Both the position numbers and the translations under genes were made by a program. Below the pieces are notes generated by a model, which was given only the letters and a program-made list of their open reading frames with translations, searched no databases and had not been told where the DNA came from. A stretch of 50,176 nt of DNA from positions 1 to 50,176 of the IMG/VR virus record IMGVR_UViG_3300010885_013883, one strand, 5' to 3'. Source of the stretch: a virus. Position 1 is the first letter of the stretch; every line of letters begins with the position of its first letter. Below, in pieces: positions 8,162 through 15,099 of the stretch.

Positions 8162-8332
8162 ATGGACTTTGCTATTAAGATTATCAAAGATGTCGGTGAA
8201 GTTGGCATTGACACAGAAGCCAGTCCTGGCAACGGCCGTTTCTATGTTAAACTTTATGATGGCTCATATGATGCCGCGGGGTTTGAATCTCTTGAAGAAG
8301 CCCTGGCAGAGTTGGAATTCACCAATAATTGA
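8162..8332 (+). CDS. Small hypothetical early protein (56 aa)
   Basis: A 56-aa acidic ORF beginning MDFAIKIIKDVGE and ending LEFTNN. AAGGAG stands just before the ATG, 9 nt after the previous stop. The C-terminal pattern (YDAAGFESLEEALAEL) looks like a small alpha/beta unit. The stop codon (8330-8332) lies inside the -35 box of promoter C. The end sequence, with Asn-Asn and then TGA, is shared at DNA level with the end of the gene at 7667 because both carry the promoter-cassette repeat. Confidence 0.75.
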   Translation: MDFAIKIIKDVGEVGIDTEASPGNGRFYVKLYDGSYDAAGFESLEEALAELEFTNN

Positions 8333-8348
8333 CTGAAATTGGTTTTGG
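8322..8348 (+). repeat. Promoter-cassette repeat, copy 2
   Basis: Identical 27 bp to the unit at 7893-7919, in the same position relative to gene end, stop codon and promoter. Confidence 0.85.
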
Positions 8349-8357
8349 CAGTATAAT
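8329..8357 (+). promoter_or_regulatory. Sigma70-like promoter C (stop codon inside the -35)
   Basis: TTGACT (8329-8334), 17-nt spacer, TATAAT (8352-8357). It drives the gene at 8383. Confidence 0.88.
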
Positions 8358-8382
8358 ACATATATCAAAACAAGGAACAGAT

Positions 8383-8616
8383 ATGTTGGTAGAACAATTA
8401 CAATCAGTTTACTACAATGAACGTCATGGTGGTCCATACGATCGCGGCCAAGCAGACAGCTACTATGGTCGTGAATATAATCCACACTATTTTACCGGCG
8501 ACAGTTATAACAGCACTCGCATCGAGTTGGTGGATATGAGTGTCCAAGAAATTCTAGCATACACCGCAGGCTATCGAGACAACGAAGCCAACGGCAATAA
8601 GAAAGATTTTGATTGA
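8383..8616 (+). CDS. Small hypothetical early protein
   Basis: A 77-aa Tyr- and Gly-rich acidic protein. The frame extends to 8329, but that is inside promoter C and the ATG at 8383 is preceded by AAGGAA. The TGA stop (8614-8616) lies in the -35 of promoter D, the third such overlap in this region. No domain recognised. Confidence 0.8.
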   Translation: MLVEQLQSVYYNERHGGPYDRGQADSYYGREYNPHYFTGDSYNSTRIELVDMSVQEILAYTAGYRDNEANGNKKDFD

Positions 8617-8642
8617 CAATAAATACCAAATAATGCTATAAT
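8613..8642 (+). promoter_or_regulatory. Sigma70 promoter D
   Basis: TTGACA (8613-8618), 18-nt spacer, TATAAT (8637-8642) with extended TG. The -10 sits at the centre of a dyad (8626-8654). Confidence 0.85.
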
Positions 8643-8654
8643 AGCATTTATTGG
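8626..8654. promoter_or_regulatory. Dyad centred on the -10 of promoter D
   Basis: Arms CCAAATAATGCTA (8626-8638) and TAGCATTTATTGG (8642-8654) are complementary apart from two positions, with a 3-nt centre. The placement fits an operator, or a hairpin at the 5' end of the RNA. Confidence 0.5.
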
Positions 8655-8663
8655 AAAAAGAAT

Positions 8664-8831
8664 ATGAAACAAGTAAACAAGCTCATCGTTAAAGTGCCAC
8701 GCACCAAGCGCCGTGCTGATTTCTTGTTCCATAGTGGCGAATTCCGTAGTCAGTCAGTGCCTAGTGCCAAATTGTACAATCGTAAAAAATTGGAAAAATT
8801 TGGTAAAAAAGATATTGACACAAATGATTGA
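8664..8831 (+). CDS. Small basic hypothetical early protein (55 aa)
   Basis: A 55-aa, strongly basic protein (MKQVNKLIVKVPRTKRRADF and, near the end, NRKKLEKFGKKDID). It has its own consensus promoter (D), and only a weak purine-rich site (GGAAAAAG) precedes the ATG. The -35 of promoter E lies within its last codons. The charge suggests nucleic-acid binding, which is inference. Confidence 0.7.
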   Translation: MKQVNKLIVKVPRTKRRADFLFHSGEFRSQSVPSAKLYNRKKLEKFGKKDIDTND

Positions 8832-8843
8832 ATTTGCTACAAT
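8815..8843 (+). promoter_or_regulatory. Sigma70 promoter E
   Basis: TTGACA (8815-8820), 17-nt spacer, TACAAT (8838-8843) with extended TG. It drives the gene at 8897. Confidence 0.85.
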
Positions 8844-8848
8844 AACGG

Positions 8849-8873
8849 TGTACAGACGTTCTGTACAATTTTT
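8849..8873 (+). terminator. Hairpin plus T-run at the start of the promoter E transcript
   Basis: TGTACAGA / TCTGTACA form a perfect 8-bp stem around CGT (8849-8867), followed closely by TTTTT (8869-8873). It begins about where transcription should start. It may be an attenuator or a 5'-stabilising stem-loop, similar in layout to the promoter/stem-loop cassettes described in T4-type phages. Confidence 0.55.
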
Positions 8874-8896
8874 ACACACACAGAGGAAAATGTAAA

Positions 8897-9148
8897 ATGG
8901 CTACTTCTAAACTTTTTAAAGTTATCGGTAAATCTAACCTTAATGGCAAGGTTAAAGTTCGTTTCGCAAACGATATGACCCGCGTTAAAGTGTTGATCAA
9001 AAATGGTCACACTGATGTGGACTTGTATGAGCTTCCTGAAGCTATGACCAAGGACGCGGCTCTTGCCCATGTTCGTGCAACTAATTTGTTTGTACTCCCC
9101 GAGTCAGTTGAAACGTCTGCAGAAGACGTTGTTGCCGCATCTAAGTAA
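8897..9148 (+). CDS. Small hypothetical early protein
   Basis: An 83-aa protein with beta-strand-rich N terminus (KVIGKSNLNGKVKVRFAND) and an acidic Ser/Val/Ala C terminus. GAGGAAAA precedes the ATG. It has its own promoter (E), a leader hairpin and its own terminator (9164-9190), so it is an independent transcription unit. No family recognised. Confidence 0.85.
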   Translation: MATSKLFKVIGKSNLNGKVKVRFANDMTRVKVLIKNGHTDVDLYELPEAMTKDAALAHVRATNLFVLPESVETSAEDVVAASK

Positions 9149-9163
9149 TTAGACAGGGTAAAC

Positions 9164-9190
9164 GACAACAGGGGCCTAGCCCCTTTTGTC
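9164..9190 (+). terminator. Intrinsic terminator after the 8897 gene
   Basis: GGGGC-CTA-GCCCC (9171-9183) followed by TTTT, with an outer GACAA/TTGTC pairing. This is the most GC-rich terminator in the window. Confidence 0.85.
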
Positions 9191-9434
9191 ACTGTCAAAA
9201 TTCATCAAAAATTGACAAAAATCCCAGAAATTCAGGCTATTTTAAGTTAGTGTATACTAACTTATTAAATACCCAAAAATAGACAGAAATTGGCGGCCCT
9301 GCTATAATACATGTATGGCGGCAGGAAAGCAATTTCTAGCAAATAACAATAAAAACCAAAAATAACAATAATTGACAGAAATTGGTAGCCCTGCTATAAT
9401 ACTTACATAGTTAAACGAAACAGGAGTTTTGCAA
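9191..9434 (+). promoter_or_regulatory. Promoter-dense intergenic region before the AAA+ gene
   Basis: There is no convincing gene in these 244 nt. It holds a 9-bp inverted repeat with 4-nt centre (9243-9264), which overlaps a weak TATACT -10 at 9253-9258. Two related promoters follow. Promoter G is TAGACA (9280-9285), N17, TATAAT (9303-9308). Promoter H is listed separately. A 16-codon ORF (9315-9365) lies 6 nt after promoter G; it may be a remnant or chance. Confidence 0.7.
9372..9400 (+). promoter_or_regulatory. Consensus sigma70 promoter H for the AAA+ gene
   Basis: TTGACA (9372-9377), 17-nt spacer, TATAAT (9395-9400) with extended TG. It shares GAAATTGG and CCCTGC spacer blocks with promoter G, so the two are recent duplicates in tandem. 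Confidence 0.9.
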
Positions 9435-10514
9435 ATGGCACAAGTTACAGTTTTGCGTGGCGAGTATCGCGGTGTTACAGTTAAGAATCAAACATTCCGT
9501 TTGGTAGCAGACCTTAAGCAAGGTACCAAAGGTAATTTTGTTACAGTTGAAGATGATGGCTCATTGGGTTATCCCGGCAAAGCTATCCGTATTAAAGTTA
9601 AAACAATGGAGGATATTACTATGTCAGGTACCAGTGTAGCAGACATGTCAGACAGCCAACGTCGTCAGGCTAACAAAGATGACGGCAATGTATTTTCGTT
9701 GATGACTCCCAAAGAGCCAGAAGTGTACGCAGAAAGCGAAGAAGCCGCTATCCAACGTATTCGCGAACGTTTCGACATCTTGGATCAAATGGCAGAAGGT
9801 ACTACGTCAGGTGCAGTTCGTGCAATGATTGTCAGTGGCCCTCCAGGAGTTGGTAAGAGCTTTGGTGTTGAACGAGTGTTGGAACAGGCCGCGCTCTTTG
9901 ACAAGATGGCCAACCGCAAAGCTCGTTTTGAAGTTGTTAAAGGCGCTATGAGTGCTATTGGTTTGTACTGCAAATTGTATCAGTTCAGTGATGCCAACAA
10001 TGTACTGGTGTTCGACGACTGTGACAGCATCTTGCTTGATGACCTGAGCTTGAACATTTTGAAAGCGGCCTTGGACAGTTCTAAGAAACGTACTATTTCT
10101 TGGAACACAGATTCTAGCATGTTGCGTCGTGAAGGTGTGCCAGATCGTTTTGACTTCAAAGGTAGTGTGATTTTTATCACCAACATCAAGTTCGAACATG
10201 TGCGTTCTAAGAAGTTGAAAGACCACTTGGATGCGTTGGAAAGCCGTTGCCACTATTTGGACTTGACCATGGACACCCAGCGTGACAAGTTCTTGCGTAT
10301 CAAACAAATCGTTCAAGATGGTATGCTTGACAGCTACGATTTTGAAGATGGTGCATCCAATGAAATTGTTGAGTATGTATGGGAACAACGTGCTCGTCTG
10401 CGTGAGTTGTCATTGCGTACAGTTTTGAAGATTGCAGACCTGCGTAAAATGAGCGCAGGCAATTGGAAACGTCTTGCAGAGACAACAATTCTAAAACGTG
10501 CAGAAGTGTGCTAA
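9435..10514 (+). CDS. AAA+ ATPase of unknown role
   Basis: A 359-aa cytoplasmic ATPase. The N-terminal ~60 residues form a small, beta-rich unit. The AAA+ module follows with Walker A GPPGVGKS (135-142), Walker B VLVFDDCD (about 190-197), a sensor-1 Asn in FITN (247-250), and an Arg in ALESRCHYLDL that may be an arginine finger. The Walker B ends DDCD, not the usual DE. It is not clearly clamp-loader gp44. The nearest relatives I can suggest are phage AAA ATPases of the MoxR/CbbX type. AGGAG precedes ATG 9435. Two or three promoters upstream suggest high early expression. Confidence 0.85.
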   Translation: MAQVTVLRGEYRGVTVKNQTFRLVADLKQGTKGNFVTVEDDGSLGYPGKAIRIKVKTMEDITMSGTSVADMSDSQRRQANKDDGNVFSLMTPKEPEVYAESEEAAIQRIRERFDILDQMAEGTTSGAVRAMIVSGPPGVGKSFGVERVLEQAALFDKMANRKARFEVVKGAMSAIGLYCKLYQFSDANNVLVFDDCDSILLDDLSLNILKAALDSSKKRTISWNTDSSMLRREGVPDRFDFKGSVIFITNIKFEHVRSKKLKDHLDALESRCHYLDLTMDTQRDKFLRIKQIVQDGMLDSYDFEDGASNEIVEYVWEQRARLRELSLRTVLKIADLRKMSAGNWKRLAETTILKRAEVC

Positions 10515-10520
10515 TTAATA

Positions 10521-10556
10521 ATAAATCCCAATTAATTGATGTTAATTAGGATTTAT
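10521..10556. promoter_or_regulatory. Large dyad around the -35 of the protease promoter
   Basis: ATAAATCC and GGATTTAT (outer) plus AATTAA and TTAATT (inner) form a 14-bp dyad with one mismatch. Its 6-nt centre TTGATG is the -35 box. It may be an operator or a weak terminator hairpin for the AAA+ gene. No T-run follows. Confidence 0.55.
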
Positions 10557-10564
10557 GTTATAAT
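10536..10564 (+). promoter_or_regulatory. Sigma70 promoter I of the exported-protease unit
   Basis: TTGATG (10536-10541), 17-nt spacer, TATAAT (10559-10564) with extended TG. Confidence 0.82.
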
Positions 10565-10592
10565 ACATACATGTTAAGCAATAAGGAATTGT

Positions 10593-12671
10593 ATGAACTT
10601 GAAACTTACACTCACAGCACTGGCAGTAGCATCATTCGTAGGAAGTGTGCAGGCTCAGGTAGCCAATGCAGAAGCTAATGCTAAATCATCTTATCTTACT
10701 ACAATTGGTGCCACTGCCGCTTGGAGTCGTGGCATCACAGGTAAAGGTTCTATTATTGCAGTCGTTGACCAAGGCTTTGCACTTGATCACACAGACATTA
10801 AAGGCAATCTTTTAGAAGCTAAAAACTTTTATCCAGGTACAGTTACTAATTGGGGCTTGCATGGCACAGAGATGGCCAGTATTGCCGGCGGTGTTGCTAA
10901 CAATTCGGGTACAGTTGGTGTTGCACCCGATGCCAAACTTTTATTGGCACAGGTTGGTAGTGGTGGCACCACTACAGGTGTTAGCATGGCATCAGTGTTG
11001 CAGGCAATGACTTGGGCAGACAGTAAAGGTGCCACAGTAATTAATTTGAGTCTAGGTGCTACTTATGATGCCAATTTTAAAGCTGGCACTACTATGATGG
11101 CTCCTGGAATTTATCGAGCTGACCCGCGCTATACAAACACCAGTACCGGAGCAATGGCCAGTGTTTTTGGTAACAAAATTTCTGACATTAACGCATTTGC
11201 AACAGCAACAAGATCATCAGTGATCGTTGCCAGCGCAGGCAACAGCGGTACAGGCTATGCACAATTTCCAGGTGCATTTGCTACACAGACAGATGCCAAT
11301 GGTAATTTATTGTTAGGTGGTCGTGTACTAATTGTTGGTAATGTTAAGGGTGATGGTAAGGGTGGTTGGGTAATGGATGCTAGTAGCAACCAAGCTGGTA
11401 GTATCTGTTCTAACATTGTTGCCAATGTATGTCAAGACAAATACTATGTCAAAGACTTTTATGTTGTAGCACCGGGTAGTAGTATCTGGGGTGCAGTACC
11501 AGACCAAGCTCGTAGCACAGCAGGTATTTCTTCTAATATTACAAATGGTGCTGGCGGTGTTAGTGGTACAAGCCCAGCGGCCGCAGAAGTCAGTGGCGGT
11601 ATTGCATTGATGCATCAGGCATGGCCACAGCTCAAAGCAAGTCAGTTGGTACAAGTTGTTTTGAATACTGCTACGTCTTTGGGTGACAGTAATGTCTATG
11701 GAAAAGGTATGGTGAACTTTGACAAGGCCACACAGCCTTATGCAGACATCAAATACTCTAAGGCAGCACTGACTTCGGGTACACCAGTTGGCGGTACAGC
11801 ATTAACTGCCACAGGTGCTTCGTTGAGCATTAACTCTCTGCGATCCAGCACCGTGTTAGCCAATGTCCAAGTAGTTGATGGTATTAACAGAAACTTTACC
11901 TCCGACTTTACTAAGGCCATGGGCGTTAGTAATCCCGCTAACAGTTTGTATACCAGTCCTTACTTGGCAATAAATGCTATTAACTATCGAGAATTTGCAG
12001 TTCCTTATGGTAAAGATACTGTATTAACTTTCATGCAAAGTCAAAATGGTTTTGCCAGTCAAGTCGACACAGCATATGGCAATGGTAGATTGCAACTACA
12101 AGTAGGTGCAATGACTGAACAAAATGGTTTTTTAAACAACTATGGCTCGGGCTTGTTAGGCATGGGTAATAGTAACACTACATACGCAATGGTGGGCGGT
12201 TCAACACCAATTACTGGAAGTGTGGATTTGATTGGTAGTTATGGTCTTGGCATTACACGAACAAGTAATGCACAAGACAGTATGCTGGCATTGAGTTCAA
12301 CTATTATCAGCGACACTTGGAAAGTTGGTCTAGCTAAGAAAGATATCTTCTTCAGCGGTAAGACCAAGGATCAAGTAACTTTTGCAGTACAAGGTCCAGT
12401 ATCTGTGCGTCGAGGTTATGCAGACGTGACAGCAGTTACAGGCTACACTTATAGTGGCGCCGATGATAATGTAACAGCTAGTCCAACATCAACCACAGAA
12501 CGTGTTAATCTTGCCAACAATACTAGACAAACTGATTTGGTGTTAGGCTATAATGTCAGTGTTGGCAATACAACTTATGCAGGCATCAACTTTGCTCGAC
12601 AGTTTAACGTCGGTGGTATGTCAGGTCAAACAGGTAATGCTGTTGGTGTTATGGTTCGTAGTGTATTCTAA
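10593..12671 (+). CDS. Exported subtilisin-like serine protease (S8) with outer-membrane-like C terminus
   Basis: A 692-aa peptidase S8. A Sec signal peptide (residues 1-21, cleavage after VQA) is followed by the catalytic domain: Asp 59 in VVDQG, His 90 in LHGTEMASI, oxyanion Asn 217 in ASAGNSG, and Ser 327 in SGTSPAAAEVSG. The usual GTSMAAP is altered to GTSPAAA. After about residue 380 comes a beta-rich, Ser/Gly/Asn-rich region of some 310 residues. It ends VMVRSVF with terminal Phe, as in outer-membrane beta-barrels, so an autotransporter-like or surface-anchored protease is plausible. AAGGA precedes the ATG. A phage-encoded secreted protease is unusual. Possible roles are envelope remodelling, receptor removal or lysis. 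Confidence 0.9.
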   Translation: MNLKLTLTALAVASFVGSVQAQVANAEANAKSSYLTTIGATAAWSRGITGKGSIIAVVDQGFALDHTDIKGNLLEAKNFYPGTVTNWGLHGTEMASIAGGVANNSGTVGVAPDAKLLLAQVGSGGTTTGVSMASVLQAMTWADSKGATVINLSLGATYDANFKAGTTMMAPGIYRADPRYTNTSTGAMASVFGNKISDINAFATATRSSVIVASAGNSGTGYAQFPGAFATQTDANGNLLLGGRVLIVGNVKGDGKGGWVMDASSNQAGSICSNIVANVCQDKYYVKDFYVVAPGSSIWGAVPDQARSTAGISSNITNGAGGVSGTSPAAAEVSGGIALMHQAWPQLKASQLVQVVLNTATSLGDSNVYGKGMVNFDKATQPYADIKYSKAALTSGTPVGGTALTATGASLSINSLRSSTVLANVQVVDGINRNFTSDFTKAMGVSNPANSLYTSPYLAINAINYREFAVPYGKDTVLTFMQSQNGFASQVDTAYGNGRLQLQVGAMTEQNGFLNNYGSGLLGMGNSNTTYAMVGGSTPITGSVDLIGSYGLGITRTSNAQDSMLALSSTIISDTWKVGLAKKDIFFSGKTKDQVTFAVQGPVSVRRGYADVTAVTGYTYSGADDNVTASPTSTTERVNLANNTRQTDLVLGYNVSVGNTTYAGINFARQFNVGGMSGQTGNAVGVMVRSVF

Positions 12672-12685
12672 TTCAAAAGGTGTAT

Positions 12686-13468
12686 ATGAAATTTAAATCT
12701 ATATTTGTTGTTCTAGCCGTTGCAGGCATTATTGGAAATTTAGGCGGATGCGCTTTTGCACAACTTAAAACTAATCCTGATGAATATAAAGTTATTAGGC
12801 CTTACGGAGTTAAAGAACCTACTGCCACAGTAATTCTTGCTCATGGCTGTGATGGTTTTTCTTACAGCAAAGGCTACGGATATCGTCGACGGGCCAATGC
12901 TATAGCGCAAACAGATAACTATAATGTTGTGCTATATGATGCATTTACTCCACGTGGTTGGAAATATGATGAAGTGTGTACAGGCGACCGCGGAGCAGGT
13001 GCCAATGCAGTTCCTCCTTATCTTCGCATTGAAGATGCTAAACAAATTGCTCAATGGATTCAGCAACAACCTTGGCACAAAGGAAAGATTTCTTTCATTG
13101 GTTACAGCCATGGTGGAAGTGTGGCAATGGCACTGGCCAATGACGAAGAAGCCAGTAAGTTAATTAGTTCTGCGGTTGCTTACTATCCTAATTGTGATGA
13201 AGGTTATATTAGACACAGTACAGGCCGTCCACTGATTCCTACTATGGTTCATATGGGCGAAGCTGATGTGTGGACACCGCCAGCCGCTTGTTTGCGTTAC
13301 AAAGATCGACCAAACTACGAAATGTTCTTGTATAAAGATGCCACCCATGCATGGGATGCACAGTCGAATTTTACAGCTATTGGTCGGTGGCAAATTCGAT
13401 ACAACATGGATGCAGAAGCTTTGGCAGAAAAACGCACCAACGAATTTTTCAAAAGAACATTAAACTAA
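12686..13468 (+). CDS. Lipoprotein alpha/beta-hydrolase (dienelactone-hydrolase-like)
   Basis: A 260-aa hydrolase with a lipoprotein signal: hydrophobic h-region, then lipobox LGGC with Cys 22 as the lipidation site. The alpha/beta-hydrolase triad is visible as Ser 141 in GYSHGG, Asp 194 in GEADVW and His 221 in DATHAWD. HGCDGF near 53-58 may form the oxyanion hole. The family is dienelactone hydrolase-like and the substrate is unknown. The frame also opens at a GTG at 12680, but that overlaps the AAAAGG site, so ATG 12686 is used. It sits 14 nt after the protease gene and shares its transcript, forming an export pair. Confidence 0.87.
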   Translation: MKFKSIFVVLAVAGIIGNLGGCAFAQLKTNPDEYKVIRPYGVKEPTATVILAHGCDGFSYSKGYGYRRRANAIAQTDNYNVVLYDAFTPRGWKYDEVCTGDRGAGANAVPPYLRIEDAKQIAQWIQQQPWHKGKISFIGYSHGGSVAMALANDEEASKLISSAVAYYPNCDEGYIRHSTGRPLIPTMVHMGEADVWTPPAACLRYKDRPNYEMFLYKDATHAWDAQSNFTAIGRWQIRYNMDAEALAEKRTNEFFKRTLN

Positions 13469-13503
13469 TTATTTAGAACTGTTAATAACAGAAGGAAAAC
13501 AAC

Positions 13504-14610
13504 ATGGCTTCACTATCTAAGACCAAACTTAAAGAACAGCGTATTGCCAAATATTTGGCACAGTTTGCTACTAGGTTTGAAATGGAAGATTCGTATATCG
13601 ATCTTCGTACAATGGCGGAAAACTTTCCTAACGGCATTATTCCAAATAAAGCCATTGGCGAAGCTGTAGCGGCCGTACTTGGACCTTCACTTATTCCTAG
13701 ATTGTCTATTGACCCGCAGTTACTTAATGTTCCTAAGTTTGCATGGGTGTCTATGGACGATATTGCCATTAACCCACGTTTCCAGCGTGACGTTATGCCA
13801 AATCATATTGCCAAGATTGAGTCATTGTTTAAAGCAGAGACTATTATTGTGCCCTGTGCTATTAAAGATCCGGTGTCAGGCAAATATTTGTTCTGGGACG
13901 GCCATCACACCACACGAGTTTGTGAACGTCAAGGATGGACTCATATGCCTTGCTGGTATACAGAAGCACAAATTGACGACACACATTCTGTGGAAGAAGC
14001 AACAAAGATTTTGATTAGTCATGCTGGCAATAGTATGATTACTATTAACAAGAGTGGCAAACGTGAATTAAGTTTGTATGACGCACATATGATCGGCGTT
14101 GACTGCGGCCACGCTGAGCCAGTTGTTATCCAAAACATCTGTGATGCCAACAACGTTCGTGTACGTAAAGCAAGTTCAAAAGCCGGAGACATTAGTCACA
14201 TCAACCATTTATATGGTGCATACGGTCTTGTACAATCTAGTTCAGGTATTAAAGGTATCTATCTTGCTCGAGCATTGCGTTTCTGCCGTGCTACTTGGCC
14301 TAAAGAAATTATTCAACCCATTGTTATGTTCAGCATGGCACGACTGTATCAACATACGGAAATGCAAACAGGTGTATTGTTACCAACAGCATTTGACGAC
14401 GAGCTTGGTACTATCCTTAAGAAGAAGTACGGACCTGCTGAAGTCGTGCATGACGAACAAACTGGTTTTAAAGCTCAATTCATTCAACAATTTGGTTCGC
14501 TAGCTGGTCACCCGGAAGTTGTTACCAGTGGTTTAATCCTCACCTACAATAAACATGGCAAAGGCGGATTCAAACTTGCTCAGCCCGAAGCTACCTATCC
14601 TGTAAAATGA
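13504..14610 (+). CDS. ParB/Srx-fold protein
   Basis: A 368-aa cytoplasmic protein. Residues about 75-150 resemble the ParB/sulfiredoxin N-terminal fold. NPRFQRDVMPNHIAKIESLF is followed by the DGHH motif (132-135) in LFWDGHHTTRVCERQG, where many members have DGHHR. The remaining 220 residues have no domain I recognise. Phage ParB-like proteins of this type can be nucleases, CTPases or regulators. AGAAGGAAAA stands before the ATG, and the stop overlaps the next gene by 4 nt. A small CTGTT-AAT-AACAG dyad lies just upstream. Confidence 0.75.
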   Translation: MASLSKTKLKEQRIAKYLAQFATRFEMEDSYIDLRTMAENFPNGIIPNKAIGEAVAAVLGPSLIPRLSIDPQLLNVPKFAWVSMDDIAINPRFQRDVMPNHIAKIESLFKAETIIVPCAIKDPVSGKYLFWDGHHTTRVCERQGWTHMPCWYTEAQIDDTHSVEEATKILISHAGNSMITINKSGKRELSLYDAHMIGVDCGHAEPVVIQNICDANNVRVRKASSKAGDISHINHLYGAYGLVQSSSGIKGIYLARALRFCRATWPKEIIQPIVMFSMARLYQHTEMQTGVLLPTAFDDELGTILKKKYGPAEVVHDEQTGFKAQFIQQFGSLAGHPEVVTSGLILTYNKHGKGGFKLAQPEATYPVK

Positions 14611-15032
14611 TCAAAGACTATATTCTTTACTTTAAGAAGTGTCCGGGAGTCACCGATCCTAAACATTTCAAAGTAGGCATTGCACAATTAGCCACTGCTC
14701 GTTCGCGACTTGCTACATATCAAAATGCTGTAGGACCCGTATGGGAAGAAAGTTTTATGCTAGTATGGGTTGGAGACGAAAATCAAATTCGACTAGCTGA
14801 AAAAGCATTTAAACGTTTCTTCAAAGATAAAATCTCAAGTGCAGAAGCAGGACTCAGCGAATGGATATGTAATGTAACCTTAGAAGAATTACTAGAGTAT
14901 ATTACTGAACTTAGGGAAGAACATTTTATTAAATTCATTGATGTACCGAAAAAATTTCTTCCGTTGACCATGCCACTGTGCGAAGATCTTGCGTTATGGT
15001 ATGAAGACAATAGACCTGCAGAAGAAATTTAA
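14607..15032 (+). CDS. T5orf172/GIY-YIG-like protein (probable)
   Basis: A 141-aa protein coupled by ATGA overlap to the ParB-like gene. YILYFKKCPG, then FKVGIAQLATARSRLATYQN, then an AEKAFKRFF segment follow the T5orf172/MUG113 pattern (KxGxxxxxxxRLxxYxN...AExxxxxxF), a relative of GIY-YIG endonucleases. Nuclease activity is not certain, because the Tyr-Ile-Leu-Tyr start is degenerate. It is the last gene of the accessory unit, and an intrinsic terminator follows. Confidence 0.55.
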   Translation: MIKDYILYFKKCPGVTDPKHFKVGIAQLATARSRLATYQNAVGPVWEESFMLVWVGDENQIRLAEKAFKRFFKDKISSAEAGLSEWICNVTLEELLEYITELREEHFIKFIDVPKKFLPLTMPLCEDLALWYEDNRPAEEI

Positions 15033-15048
15033 TTAAAATGAACAAATT

Positions 15049-15073
15049 AAGCAACCTTTAAGGTTGCTTTTTT
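15049..15073 (+). terminator. Intrinsic terminator overlapping the uvsW promoter
   Basis: AAGCAACC / GGTTGCTT stem with loop TTTAA, then six T. The 3' arm and first Ts are also the -35 region of the uvsW promoter (15064-15069). Confidence 0.88.
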
Positions 15074-15093
15074 GTGGCTGTATATGCTATAAT
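15064..15093 (+). promoter_or_regulatory. Extended -10 promoter of uvsW (leaderless)
   Basis: TTGCTT (15064-15069), 18-nt spacer, TATAAT (15088-15093) with TG-C before it. The predicted start is at about 15100, the A of the uvsW ATG. Confidence 0.7.
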
Positions 15094-15099
15094 TGTTCT

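Noticed and set aside
7893-9400. CRISPR-like direct repeats
   Set aside because: The repeats are promoter cassettes separated by complete genes, with unequal spacing and no cas genes.
9807-10388. Long antisense ORF (193 codons) opposite the AAA+ ATPase gene
   Set aside because: It is a shadow of a well-supported ATPase with Walker motifs. It has no ribosome site or promoter, and its composition is non-protein-like (many His, Thr and Val from antisense codons).
10571-10573. ATG 6 nt after the protease promoter -10, as in the leaderless genes
   Set aside because: The frame is out of register with the protease and runs only about 40 codons. The true start at 10593 has a good ribosome site, so this spacing is coincidental and warns that some other cases could be too.
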